Assembly (NCBI GenBank): GCA_947570505.1
Contig: CANOTH010000009.1
Location: 1-37,115 of the forward strand
Source: an uncultured Candidatus Saccharibacteria bacterium
GTDB lineage: Bacteria > Patescibacteriota > Saccharimonadia > Saccharimonadales > Saccharimonadaceae
Direction: 5' to 3'
DNA: 37,115 nt
The translations under genes were made by a program, and so were the position numbers. Every line of letters starts with the position of its first letter. Within the stretch, counting starts at the first letter, position 1. The notes below the pieces were generated by a model, which was given only the letters and a program-made list of their open reading frames with translations, did not search any database and had not been told where the DNA came from. Positions 7,859 to 16,708 of this stretch are shown here, in pieces.

Positions 7859-7867
7859 TGCTACAAT
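7859..7867 (+). promoter_or_regulatory. Extended -10 promoter of the helicase gene, leaderless
   Basis: TGC followed by TACAAT (7862-7867), 6 nt before the ATG at 7874. No clear -35 and no Shine-Dalgarno site. Confidence 0.6.
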
Positions 7868-7873
7868 TGAGGA

Positions 7874-10042
7874 ATGAATGCGATTTTAGGAGGTTTAAAT
7901 CCAGCTCAACAAGAGGCGGTCGAGGTTCTGAGCGGTCCGGTCTTGATTTTGGCGGGGGCAGGTTCAGGTAAAACTAAGGTATTGACTCATCGCATCGCTA
8001 ATCTAATCGCTCATGGTACCAGGCCAGATCAGATTCTAGCGGTCACTTTCACTAACAAGGCGGCCAAAGAAATGCGAGTGCGCCTCTGGAAGCTGTTAGA
8101 GCGCCAGCAGGGTCCCGAGTTTGATGACACGGGCTTAGAGCCGCCACGTTCATTTATGCCCTATATGGGTACCTTCCACGGTATTTGTGTGCGGATTTTG
8201 CATATCGAACACCTTGCGGCGGGGGTAGAACGCAACTTTACGATTTATGATTCCGATGACCAGCTAACTTTGATTCGCCGGATTCTACGCAATTTGCACC
8301 TGACAGGCGATAAAAGTCTCACTCCGAAAATTGTCCATGGGCAGATCTCGCACTGGCAGACCCTCGGTATGTCACCTCAGGATGCTACCAAGGAAGCCTT
8401 TTATCCTAATCAGAAGAAGATCTCCGAAGTCTATGTCGAATACGAACGTGAGAAACGGGCAGCTGGAGCATTGGATTTTGATGATTTGCTCACTCGCACG
8501 GCTGATTTGCTGCAATCTAATAGCGAAGTGCGAGCAAAATGGCAACAAAAGTTTCAACATATTTTAATTGATGAGTATCAGGACACGAATTCTGTGCAAT
8601 ATCGCCTGATTAAGTATCTAGTGAATGCTGAGCGCAATATCTGCGTCGTTGGCGATGACTGGCAATCAATTTATTCTTGGCGCGGGGCTGATTTTACTAA
8701 TATCCTGAATTTTGAACGGGATTTTCCGGGTGCCAAAGTGATTAAACTGGAGCAAAATTACCGCAGTACTGGTAATATTTTGGCTGCCTCCCAGAAGATT
8801 ATTAATCAAAACAAGACCCGTACCGATAAGCATTTATTTACTGAGGCCGGTAATGGGAACCCGATTACAATCGAGAACCTGCTGGATGAGAACGGTGAGG
8901 CCAATTACGTTGCGCACCAGATTGTTAAGATGGAGCCTGGGCGGAAGTGGAGTGATTTTGCGATTCTATATCGTACCAATGCGCAGTCTTCGGCTTTTGA
9001 AAAGGCTTTTATGGCCGCTAAAATACCATATAAGATCATCGGCGGAGTGAGGTTTTATGATCGCAAAGAGGTCAAAGATCTGCTAGCAATTTTGAAGTTA
9101 CTGGCTAATCCCCATGATCGTGTCAGTTTGGAGCGGGTAGCAAAGAATATCCTGGCTGGAGTTGGGCAGGCTTCACTAGATAAACTGTTTGCGCAGTTTG
9201 ACGCAGATCCTGAAGTTAGCCTGCGTACAGCTGCCGAAAGTTTGGGTGGCAAAGCGAAAATGTCGGTTCTCAGGTTGGCGAATTTTATTGAAGAGTATCG
9301 AGGGCAAATTGTGATTTCGGCTGAAGTGGAAGAGGGAGACCAAAAGGACACTTCAGCCACGGCAACGGCGCAGACTTTGGAACTAGCAGAAGTTGTAGAG
9401 CAAGCTGTAAAGTATTTTGATTTTGCCACTCTAGTACATAGCGAAACTCCCGACGGCGAAGAACGCATGCGCAACCTTGAGGTGCTAGCTAGTAATGCTA
9501 CCGTTTATGAATCGCTGGAGGAGTTTTTGACTGATGCTAGCTTGCTTAGCTCAGCAGACGAAGCTAATTCTGGCAATGCAGTGACCATGATGACTCTGCA
9601 TGCGGCTAAGGGCTTGGAATTTCCAATCGTGTTTATTGTTGGCCTGGAAGAAGGATTATTCCCGAGTAGCAGATCGGACGGTTCCGAAGAAGCTTTAGAG
9701 GAGGAACGGCGACTGGCTTATGTCGGTATGACCAGGGCTATGAAGGAACTGTTTTTGACTTTTGCTAGTTCTAGATATGCTTTTGGCGGTCGTACCTATA
9801 ATGCTCCCTCACAATTTCTGCTGGAATTGGGGTACAATCCTTACGGTTCGGGTGGTTTTGGCGAATCAGGGGCATATGACATCGTCATGAGTAATGATAG
9901 CGCAGATTTTGGAATTTTGGGCGGTGATCCGGATGGGGAATTTGCTCGTAAAAAGACCAAGGAAGATAACTTTGAATCACAGCCCGAGCCAGTCGATACA
10001 TTTGATTCTTTCCCAGAAGATGTGCCAGTTTTTGAAGGATGA
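7874..10042 (+). CDS. UvrD/PcrA-type superfamily 1 DNA helicase
   Basis: ATP-driven 3'-5' helicase for nucleotide excision repair, mismatch repair or clearing of RecA and replication blocks. It shows LNPAQQEAV (Q motif), GAGSGKT (motif I), AVTFTNKAAKEM (Ia), DEYQDTN (II), VGDDWQSIYSWRGAD (III), LEQNYRS (IV), MTLHAAKGLEFPIVFIVGLEEGLFP (V) and EERRLAYVGMTRA (VI). All motifs are intact in 722 aa, normal length. The C-terminal 80 residues are acidic and low in complexity, as in the interaction tails of PcrA/UvrD. It ends in TGA, the only TGA stop among the main genes here, which shows that the standard code is used. uvrA lies in the same window but not in the same operon. Confidence 0.94.
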   Translation: MNAILGGLNPAQQEAVEVLSGPVLILAGAGSGKTKVLTHRIANLIAHGTRPDQILAVTFTNKAAKEMRVRLWKLLERQQGPEFDDTGLEPPRSFMPYMGTFHGICVRILHIEHLAAGVERNFTIYDSDDQLTLIRRILRNLHLTGDKSLTPKIVHGQISHWQTLGMSPQDATKEAFYPNQKKISEVYVEYEREKRAAGALDFDDLLTRTADLLQSNSEVRAKWQQKFQHILIDEYQDTNSVQYRLIKYLVNAERNICVVGDDWQSIYSWRGADFTNILNFERDFPGAKVIKLEQNYRSTGNILAASQKIINQNKTRTDKHLFTEAGNGNPITIENLLDENGEANYVAHQIVKMEPGRKWSDFAILYRTNAQSSAFEKAFMAAKIPYKIIGGVRFYDRKEVKDLLAILKLLANPHDRVSLERVAKNILAGVGQASLDKLFAQFDADPEVSLRTAAESLGGKAKMSVLRLANFIEEYRGQIVISAEVEEGDQKDTSATATAQTLELAEVVEQAVKYFDFATLVHSETPDGEERMRNLEVLASNATVYESLEEFLTDASLLSSADEANSGNAVTMMTLHAAKGLEFPIVFIVGLEEGLFPSSRSDGSEEALEEERRLAYVGMTRAMKELFLTFASSRYAFGGRTYNAPSQFLLELGYNPYGSGGFGESGAYDIVMSNDSADFGILGGDPDGEFARKKTKEDNFESQPEPVDTFDSFPEDVPVFEG

Positions 10043-10065
10043 TCAGGATTTAAAGCATAAAAATC

Positions 10066-10094
10066 TTGACAAAAGAGATAACATTTGATATAAT
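10066..10094 (+). promoter_or_regulatory. Consensus promoter of the rpf-like gene
   Basis: TTGACA (10066-10071), a 17-bp spacer and TATAAT (10089-10094) form an exact sigma-70 consensus promoter. The ATG at 10104 is 9 nt from the -10, giving a leader of about 3 nt. Confidence 0.9.
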
Positions 10095-10103
10095 GGTATT
10101 GCA

Positions 10104-11138
10104 ATGATGAAATTGCAAAATAAATTACAGAATTTTTGCTGTGCCCTCATAGTGGTTGTGCTGGGTTTGTTTTTGGGACTTCAGTGCTTCATGCGAACGG
10201 GTACTGTTTTTGCTGAAGACCAGACCACAGAAGCAAATCCTGATGGTCGCTTTGTAACGATTTACGATAACGGGTCTTATCGTACCGTAAAGACCTCAGC
10301 CGATTCCGTACGAGAAGTCCTCGAGAAGGCTAATATTGAAGTAAATGCATCTGACATTGTGGAGCCAGGTTTGGACACGGTTTTGACCGGAGGGGACTAT
10401 AATATTAATATTTATCGCTCTCGGCCAGTAGTGGTGATCGACGGAGCCAAGAAGCGCTACCTGATGACCGCTAGTTATGATGCCAAGGTGATTGCTAAAG
10501 AAGCTGGGATCACGGTCTATGATGGTGATGAGATTAAACTAGTGCCAAATGATAATTTTCTCGAGGCTGGAGTAGCATCGACTTTTCGGATTGATCGCAG
10601 TGGCGGTCGTACAGTTACCGTAGAAGAAGTTTTGCCGTATACCACTGAGGTGCGCTATGATTATAACCTAGCTAAGGGTGAAACCCATCTAGAGCGGGCG
10701 GGCGAAGATGGTCGCAAAGTTAGTGTCTACGAGGTGCAATTTGCGAATAATGTTGAGGTATCACGGAAGCTAATTTCTGAAGAGGTAAAACTCGAGGCAG
10801 TTCCTGAAGTGGTGGTCGTAGGGGCTAAGATCTCGGTGGCTCCTAATCAAGAAATCTGCTTAGGCTGGCTACGAGAAGCTGGTGTGCCAGAAGAAAGCCT
10901 AGAGGCGGCAATATACATTATTTATCATGAGTCTGGCTGTAGAGTGGATGCTCGTAATGCTAGCTCTGGTGCATATGGTATTCCGCAGGCGTTGCCAGGC
11001 AGCAAAATGGCCAGTGCGGGTAGTGACTGGGAAACTAATCCTATTACTCAGATTCGCTGGATGAATAGTTATGTAACCGGTCGTTATGGTGGTTGGCAGG
11101 CTGCATTAGAATTCAAGCTCTCTAGAGGTTGGTACTAG
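10104..11138 (+). CDS. Secreted YabE/RpfB-like cell-wall hydrolase (DUF348-G5-lysozyme-like)
   Basis: A wall-remodelling enzyme exported by a hydrophobic segment (residues about 12-38, ending VFA). Two DUF348-type repeats follow (about 45-90 and 95-140), then a G5 domain (about 165-235, with EVQFANNVEVSRKLISEE). The last 90 residues are a lysozyme-like fold related to aggregation-promoting factor and Rpf: IIYHESGC holds the likely catalytic Glu, followed by SSGAYGIPQALPGSKM and the closing GWY. 344 aa. The gene is directly followed by rsmA (6 nt gap); yabE/rpfB beside ksgA is a conserved order in Firmicutes and Actinobacteria. Its near-perfect promoter suggests strong, steady expression. Confidence 0.9.
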   Translation: MMKLQNKLQNFCCALIVVVLGLFLGLQCFMRTGTVFAEDQTTEANPDGRFVTIYDNGSYRTVKTSADSVREVLEKANIEVNASDIVEPGLDTVLTGGDYNINIYRSRPVVVIDGAKKRYLMTASYDAKVIAKEAGITVYDGDEIKLVPNDNFLEAGVASTFRIDRSGGRTVTVEEVLPYTTEVRYDYNLAKGETHLERAGEDGRKVSVYEVQFANNVEVSRKLISEEVKLEAVPEVVVVGAKISVAPNQEICLGWLREAGVPEESLEAAIYIIYHESGCRVDARNASSGAYGIPQALPGSKMASAGSDWETNPITQIRWMNSYVTGRYGGWQAALEFKLSRGWY

Positions 11139-11144
11139 TTTACA

Positions 11145-11933
11145 ATGAAGAACAAGAAATCCTTGGGGCAGCATTGGCTAAAGAACCGCGTAATTTTGGA
11201 TGAGATTGCAGATTTGGCGGTGATGGAAGGTGAGCCAGTATCGCTTTGTTTGGAGATTGGACCGGGTCTTGGTACCTTGACTTCAAGTCTACTGCGACGT
11301 TTTGCGACCGTGATTGCAATTGAATACGATGAAAAGCTAGCCGGGAATTTACCAAGGTCATTCCCGGGCAAAAATCTCCAGGTGATACAGGGAGATATTC
11401 TTGATACGGATATTGCTCGATTGGTTGGAGCTAAGCCCTATGTGGTCGTAGGAAATATTCCTTATTATATTACTTCGCCGATTATCCAGAAACTAATTAA
11501 TACTATTCCTAGACCGCAAAAAATTGTTTTACTTATGCAAAAAGAGGTGGCGGAACGTATTGCGGCGGAGCCAGGAGATCACTCGGCCTTGTCACTAATA
11601 GTGCAAAATCGCGCCGTAGTAGAGTTGGGACCGGTAGTACCAGCCAGTGAGTTTACTCCTCCACCTAAGATTGATAGTCAAGTAGTTGTCTTGACCCCGC
11701 TGGAAGCGCCACAAATATCGGACGAGGCGCTTACTTTGGCTAAGAGAGGATTCTCTAGTCCACGTAAGAAGCTAGTAGCTAATTTGGCTACAACCGGTAT
11801 TTCGAAGGCTGCTTGGCGCGAGATTTTACAAAATCTAAAAATCAATCCAGATGCACGCGCTGAAGACTTAGACCTCTGGGATTGGGAAGAGTTGGCTAAA
11901 AAGCTACTTGAAAAAAGTCCTAGTTCGACGTAA
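11145..11933 (+). CDS. rsmA: 16S rRNA dimethyladenosine transferase RsmA/KsgA
   Basis: SAM-dependent enzyme that dimethylates two adjacent adenines in helix 45 of 16S rRNA late in small-subunit assembly. KSLGQHWLKN is the usual N-terminus; LEIGPGLGTLT is SAM-binding motif I; GNIPYYITSPII contains the NxPY-type catalytic motif; RGFSSPRKKL is the C-terminal family motif. 262 aa, full length. The ATG at 11145 is 6 nt after the stop of the rpf-like gene, so the two are probably cotranscribed. Confidence 0.96.
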   Translation: MKNKKSLGQHWLKNRVILDEIADLAVMEGEPVSLCLEIGPGLGTLTSSLLRRFATVIAIEYDEKLAGNLPRSFPGKNLQVIQGDILDTDIARLVGAKPYVVVGNIPYYITSPIIQKLINTIPRPQKIVLLMQKEVAERIAAEPGDHSALSLIVQNRAVVELGPVVPASEFTPPPKIDSQVVVLTPLEAPQISDEALTLAKRGFSSPRKKLVANLATTGISKAAWREILQNLKINPDARAEDLDLWDWEELAKKLLEKSPSST

Positions 11934-11987
11934 AATGGTAAAGAATAGGCATTAACAAAAGGCAAAACAGGTAAAAAGGGAGGCATC

Positions 11988-13187
11988 ATGAATCCTGAAG
12001 ATAACAATCCATTAACTAATCCAGGGGCGCCAGGTATGGACCCAATGAATAACTCAGCTGGCTCTTTTGGCGCTTCAAATGATTATGCCAGTCCAGAAAT
12101 GGGGGCGAGTTTTGCGGTTCAGGGTGCAGCCACTAGTACCGATTTAGGTAGTATTGGTGAAGTCGTTAACAATGGCTTTGAAAGTACTGACACTACTCTT
12201 GAACCAGCACCGGCGGATACATCCGTGCCGGCTGATGAACCGCTAGTACCCGCTGCGCCAGTTCCAGGATCTATTGGCAGTGCGATTTCCGCTCCTCCTG
12301 CTAATGCTGCTCCGGCGGCACCTACCGCTGCACCAGCTTTCAATGCGGGTGCACCAGCTATGGGTAATGGTCCAATGCCTGCTCCAGCTGTGGCTCCTCA
12401 AGCCGCCGGGGCATCTATGGGCTCTGCCGCCCCAACTCAGCCTGCTCCAGCCGCTGCCGGTTTTACACCGTTTGGCGCTACGAGTCCTGCGACTCCGGCT
12501 GCGCAGCCAGTCGCTCCAACGACAACACCAGCCAAGACTCCCACCCCAGCTAGCACACCTACCGCCGCTCCGGGCATCAATCCCGCTTTTCAACCAGCGG
12601 CAAAAACCAAGAAAGCTGGATTTAGTTTTGAGCTCGGGCCTAAGCGCACATCTATTATTCTATTGGTGGTAGCTGCACTGTTTATGGTAGCTACGGTGGT
12701 AATGACTATGCTTTACTTCCAGGCAGCTAATAAACCGGAAAAAATCGTCTATACTCCATCTCCATCGCAGACTCCAAACCAAGAAGTTTTACGATGTTCG
12801 GGTGAGGACAATTTTGGATATCTTGTGGGCAGCGAAAGTCCGATTATGGGCACACGTAGCCTGACCGCTAGCTATATCAATGGTGTACTTGGCGGATTAA
12901 CAGCTAGCTTTTCTATCCCATTTCCCGACGAAGGTCTAGCCATTGCTGGTAAGGATGCTTTAGCTGCGGAACAAACCACGTTATTATCTAATATTGGCAA
13001 TTCCTTTATTTCAAATTATTGGACTTACGGCAATACTGCCGAAGCTATCATTTCGACTCGAGCAGGATTTGAGAACAAAGATGCCATCATGTTCCTGTAT
13101 GGTTTGACTGATAGTGAGACTTCCACCGATCTTGAAACTTTGCAAGAGAAGTACGAGTCAGAAGGTCTGGTCTGCGAAGTCAAGTAA
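11988..13187 (+). CDS. Pro/Ala-rich single-pass membrane protein, unknown function
   Basis: 399 aa with three parts: an Ala/Pro/Thr-rich low-complexity region (about 1-205), one membrane segment (about 222-246, SIILLVVAALFMVATVVM), and a C-terminal domain of about 150 residues with two cysteines (LRCSGEDNFGY and LVCEVK) that could form a disulfide outside the cell. With no signal peptide the Pro-rich part is expected inside. GGGAGG-type Shine-Dalgarno sequence (GGGAGG at about 11979-11984) sets the start. I do not recognise the family; Pro-rich cytosolic arms of this kind are frequent in Saccharibacteria and often act as flexible linkers. It follows rsmA at 54 bp. Confidence 0.7.
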   Translation: MNPEDNNPLTNPGAPGMDPMNNSAGSFGASNDYASPEMGASFAVQGAATSTDLGSIGEVVNNGFESTDTTLEPAPADTSVPADEPLVPAAPVPGSIGSAISAPPANAAPAAPTAAPAFNAGAPAMGNGPMPAPAVAPQAAGASMGSAAPTQPAPAAAGFTPFGATSPATPAAQPVAPTTTPAKTPTPASTPTAAPGINPAFQPAAKTKKAGFSFELGPKRTSIILLVVAALFMVATVVMTMLYFQAANKPEKIVYTPSPSQTPNQEVLRCSGEDNFGYLVGSESPIMGTRSLTASYINGVLGGLTASFSIPFPDEGLAIAGKDALAAEQTTLLSNIGNSFISNYWTYGNTAEAIISTRAGFENKDAIMFLYGLTDSETSTDLETLQEKYESEGLVCEVK

Positions 13188-13195
13188 GGTAAACG

Positions 13196-13224
13196 ATTAT
13201 ACCATACTGAAAGTATGGTATAAT
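13196..13224. promoter_or_regulatory. metG: 29-bp palindrome containing the metG -10 box
   Basis: Arms of 12 bp (ATTATACCATAC and GTATGGTATAAT) flank a TGAAA loop. The right arm ends in the TATAAT (13219-13224) that lies 6 nt before the metG ATG; the left arm ends in the mirror-image box on the other strand. It may be an operator over the promoter, a hairpin ending the upstream transcript, or a bidirectional promoter. Confidence 0.7.
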
Positions 13225-13230
13225 AAACGT

Positions 13231-14658
13231 ATGTCAAAAGTTTACATCTGTACCGCTATCCCTTACGTTAATGGTAATCCGCATATTGGTCATGCTATGG
13301 ATTATCTTTTAGCGGATTCATATGCTCGGTTCCGTCATGCGCTAGGCGATGAAGTTCGTTTTCAGGTTGGCACCGATGAGCATGGTAATAAGGTATTTAG
13401 TTCTGCACAAAAAAACGGCCTCAAAGTAGAAGAATATGCTGAGCAGAATTCCGCTAAATTTCAGCAGTTTATTCAGAAACTAAACATTAGCTATACAGAT
13501 TTTATTCGCACCACCAATTCAGACCATGTGCGTCGTTGCCAGGCAATTTGGCAAAAATTAAAACCGCACATCTATGCGGCTGATTATAATGGTTGGTATT
13601 GTGAAGGCTGTGAGAGCTTCGTGACGCAGAAAGAATATGATGAAAACAGTGGTGTTTGTCCAGATCATCAACGGTCTTACCAGAGATTGACGGAGAAAAA
13701 TTATTATTTACGGATTTCTGATTTTAAGGATGAAATTCGTCAGCAGATTGAGAACGGTAAGATGGAGATTTTGCCAGAGTTTCGTAAGCAAGAGGTCTTA
13801 AAGCTCCTAGAAGATGCTCCGGATATTTCAATTTCACGTCCGCGCAAACAGCTTAGTTGGGGGGTGTCAGTGCCTGACGATGAGGATCAAGTTATGTATG
13901 TTTGGCTGGACGCGCTTTCTAACTATATTACCGTACTTGGGTATCCCGATCACGATATTGGCGAATTTTGGCCAGCTACTGCGCAATTCGTCGGTAAAGA
14001 TATTTTAAGATTTCATACCATTACTTGGCCAGCGATTCTGCTAGGACTGGGCCTGGATTTGCCAAAGACGATTGTTTCGCATGGATTTGTACTGGCTGAC
14101 GGCCAAAAAATGAGTAAGAGCATTGGCAATGTGGTAGATCCCGTAGAGGTGCTAGAGCGGCATGGATTACCAGCATTTAGGTACTATTTTCTCAGACATG
14201 TTGATACCTTCGCCGACTCGGATTTTACTTGGGAAAAATTTGAGGAAGCCTATAGCCATGAGCTAGCAAACGATTTGGGTAATCTCGTACAGAGATTGGC
14301 TACTCTTTGCTATAAGAATGAAGTGGGGGGCATCACAGATACTAAGGAACTAAGCCCAGAGTTTATTGAGCTAATGGAGAGGTTTGAGTTATCTAAAGCC
14401 TTTGATTTGGTCTGGGATAAAGTACAGAATTTGAATAAGGCCATTGATGAAGCTAAACCTTGGGAGCTGGCTAAGAAAGGTGAGCATGCAAAAGTCAAAG
14501 AGGTTTTACAGAGCTTAGTAAGTCAGATGCTCGACATGGCTTATGAACTGGCGATTTTTCTGCCAGATACGGCATTACGGATTCAAGAAGTTTTTGGCAG
14601 CGACGAAGTGGTGCGGCCGCCAGAGGCACCATTGTTTCCGAAGGATGTTGCCATATAA
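13231..14658 (+). CDS. metG: Methionyl-tRNA synthetase
   Basis: Class I synthetase charging elongator and initiator tRNA-Met. The HIGH-type motif is PHIGHAMD (residues 18-21 HIGH in full), a CEGC...CPDHQ zinc knuckle interrupts the core, and KMSKSIGN (near residue 293) is the second signature. 475 aa: the anticodon-binding helical domain is present, and there is no C-terminal EMAPII-like tRNA-binding domain. The ATG at 13231 begins MSKVYICTAIPYVNGNPHIGH, the normal family start; an upstream in-frame ATG at 13114 lies inside the previous gene and is rejected. The transcript should be leaderless. Confidence 0.95.
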   Translation: MSKVYICTAIPYVNGNPHIGHAMDYLLADSYARFRHALGDEVRFQVGTDEHGNKVFSSAQKNGLKVEEYAEQNSAKFQQFIQKLNISYTDFIRTTNSDHVRRCQAIWQKLKPHIYAADYNGWYCEGCESFVTQKEYDENSGVCPDHQRSYQRLTEKNYYLRISDFKDEIRQQIENGKMEILPEFRKQEVLKLLEDAPDISISRPRKQLSWGVSVPDDEDQVMYVWLDALSNYITVLGYPDHDIGEFWPATAQFVGKDILRFHTITWPAILLGLGLDLPKTIVSHGFVLADGQKMSKSIGNVVDPVEVLERHGLPAFRYYFLRHVDTFADSDFTWEKFEEAYSHELANDLGNLVQRLATLCYKNEVGGITDTKELSPEFIELMERFELSKAFDLVWDKVQNLNKAIDEAKPWELAKKGEHAKVKEVLQSLVSQMLDMAYELAIFLPDTALRIQEVFGSDEVVRPPEAPLFPKDVAI

Positions 14659-14683
14659 TTTTTTAAAAGCCGAACCTTTGTAG

Positions 14684-16621
14684 TTATTCTTTATATGGCC
14701 AGTAATACTCGCCACTTAGAACATCATAATTCACTAGTTCATATTCTTGCAATGTGGCAGTATCAATTTTTGCAGGGCTATCATCACTTACGTCATAATA
14801 TTTTCTAGCCAAAATCGGCGACTCTTCGCAGACCACGTCTAATAAGTATTGCAACACTGGTTTTTCGGCCTTCATTACATTATACATCGTATTAGCTAAA
14901 CAATTCGGAGTTGTTGTCGGTAAGTTTACACCCCTAGTCGGGAAATCAAAACCTAGCGCTTGATTGATCTCGGCAACTTCTTGCACCGTGAATGGACTTT
15001 TAACCTCAAAATTCGCATAGACGAAATACGGTGTCAACTGTGCTAAATCACGCTCACTCTTAGTGTCAGACTTAGCATATGCATCTAGTACTCCTGCTGC
15101 ATGATCACCAAACCAGAGCACAACCGTGCGCTCATCAAGCTGATCCAAAGCCTCCAAGAACTCCCCTAGATACTGGTCGGCATAATGTAGACTCTGAAAA
15201 CTATGACTAAGCTCTGGGTGGTTAGTAATATATTCTAAGTCACTATAACCGGCACTACTGTACGTGGCATGATTTTGCATTGTGACTGCTCCGACCATCT
15301 GCTTGCCATCATTATTTTGGAGTAAGCTCAGAATCTCGCGATACACTGTGCGGTCATTAATATAACCAACACCGTTCTCGCGCTCTGGATTCTCGATTTC
15401 ATCTTCATCAATAAAATTATCATAACCCATCTTTGGATACACTATATAGCGTTTATACATTGTGCCGTCATAAACATGAATCGCATCAGTATCAAAATCA
15501 AATCCTTTCGCCCAGCTCGCCACACTCATTATGCTCGGTAATTTTGGCACACTGTTAATATACTGCAACCTACCCGACCAGAAATTCGACAGACTAGTGA
15601 ACACTTCAAATTCCACATTAGCTGTGCCGCCGCCGTATTCCGGAGAATACATATAACCTGATGGGTAGTCCTCAAACAAGGCATGTAAGTTTGGTAACGG
15701 ATCGCCACCCGTATGACCATAATATTTATCTAGCAACTCTGGATCGTAAAATGTCTCATCCAGAATTACAATTACATTGTCCACAATTTCATTTAATGGT
15801 TCACGTTTTGTGTCAGCTTCCTTGATCGTCTCATACTTCTTAGCGATCTCTAGAATCCTTTTTTCGTTATAACCCTCAGGTTCTTTCATTTCTAGCTGTC
15901 CAAGATTATACAAAAACCCCAATATAAAGCCATTACATTTATAATTATAAGATTGGTCCCAACCTGTGAATTCGGTATCTAACCACTCTACCTTGGGGTT
16001 ATCGGACTCTGCGGAATTTCCTGGATTTTCTCGATGCAAGAGAAAATCCGTACTTAACATCAATCCCACTAAAGCCACAATGGTAAAAGTCATCCTAGGT
16101 ACAAGAGCATAACGTTGCCACCATGGAGACTTCGCGGAATTATTGCCGATAATTTTTTTCATGTAATGATCTAACAAGCCACTGCCAATAATCACTAAAA
16201 TTATCCCCAATACTAAACGAGTAATTTCCCAAGGATCAATAAATTGCATAAGCCCACCTGCTTGATCCGCCATCAAAAAATCTTCAGGCAAAAGCGGCGC
16301 TTCACGATATTTAAATTTCTGGATATGGGCATAAGTCACAGCACTAATAAAACCAAAGAAAAATCCCGTACTGAGAAATGGTCGCCACAAAATCGCAGAC
16401 AAGACCGCTAGCAGGAAGAATATAATGACAACACTGTACCAAAAAATTAAATAATGCGATGTAATAAAACTCCAGGCATCATCAAAATCACCACTAGCGC
16501 GACGAACCTCGATAAACCAAGCAAAAATAATTGACATAGCAAACAAAAATACAGCGGATAAGAGTACCCTCAGAACCGTCGGCATAGTATGTTTTGGTGC
16601 TGAATCACGTGTTTTGACCAT
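14684..16621 (-). CDS. LtaS-like membrane sulfatase-fold phosphotransferase
   Basis: 645 aa. The N-terminal third has about five membrane segments, followed by an extracellular alkaline-phosphatase-superfamily domain. NVIVILDETFYDPELL is the metal-binding opening; GGGTANVEFEVFTSLSNF carries the likely catalytic Thr, as in LtaS (GxGxTSxxEF); AVTMQNHATYS and VLWFGDHAAGVLDAY supply further metal ligands. The family transfers glycerol-phosphate or phosphoethanolamine groups from lipids to envelope polymers; the substrate here is unknown. The start at 16621 (MVKTRDS) is chosen because TGC-TATAAT (16628-16636 on the minus strand) ends 6 nt before it; an in-frame start at 16639 would lie upstream of that promoter. 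It converges on metG. Confidence 0.85.
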   Translation of the reverse strand: MVKTRDSAPKHTMPTVLRVLLSAVFLFAMSIIFAWFIEVRRASGDFDDAWSFITSHYLIFWYSVVIIFFLLAVLSAILWRPFLSTGFFFGFISAVTYAHIQKFKYREAPLLPEDFLMADQAGGLMQFIDPWEITRLVLGIILVIIGSGLLDHYMKKIIGNNSAKSPWWQRYALVPRMTFTIVALVGLMLSTDFLLHRENPGNSAESDNPKVEWLDTEFTGWDQSYNYKCNGFILGFLYNLGQLEMKEPEGYNEKRILEIAKKYETIKEADTKREPLNEIVDNVIVILDETFYDPELLDKYYGHTGGDPLPNLHALFEDYPSGYMYSPEYGGGTANVEFEVFTSLSNFWSGRLQYINSVPKLPSIMSVASWAKGFDFDTDAIHVYDGTMYKRYIVYPKMGYDNFIDEDEIENPERENGVGYINDRTVYREILSLLQNNDGKQMVGAVTMQNHATYSSAGYSDLEYITNHPELSHSFQSLHYADQYLGEFLEALDQLDERTVVLWFGDHAAGVLDAYAKSDTKSERDLAQLTPYFVYANFEVKSPFTVQEVAEINQALGFDFPTRGVNLPTTTPNCLANTMYNVMKAEKPVLQYLLDVVCEESPILARKYYDVSDDSPAKIDTATLQEYELVNYDVLSGEYYWPYKE

Positions 16622-16627
16622 AATGCT

Positions 16628-16636
16628 ATTATAGCA
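16628..16636 (-). promoter_or_regulatory. Extended -10 promoter of the LtaS-like gene, leaderless
   Basis: On the minus strand TGC-TATAAT ends at 16628, 6 nt before the ATG whose first base is 16621. Confidence 0.65.
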
Positions 16637-16649
16637 CAATCACCACATA

Positions 16650-16681
16650 TAAAAATGGTATCCCCTTTAAGAGGATACCAT
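16650..16681 (-). terminator. Rho-independent terminator of the MIP channel gene
   Basis: ATGGTATCC / GGATACCAT arms (16655-16663 and 16673-16681) around a 9-nt loop, followed on the minus strand by TTTTT. Confidence 0.8.
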
Positions 16682-16708
16682 ACCAGAACAAGCAATCCAG
16701 GTTTGTTT

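Noticed and set aside
10040-10063. TGA read as glycine, extending the helicase
   Set aside because: The extension would be only six residues and the rpf promoter begins directly after; all other genes agree with the standard code.
12243-12672. Overlapping frames in the Pro/Ala-rich gene
   Set aside because: They come from GC-rich low-complexity codons read in other frames; the 399-aa frame alone has a ribosome binding site and a sensible domain plan.
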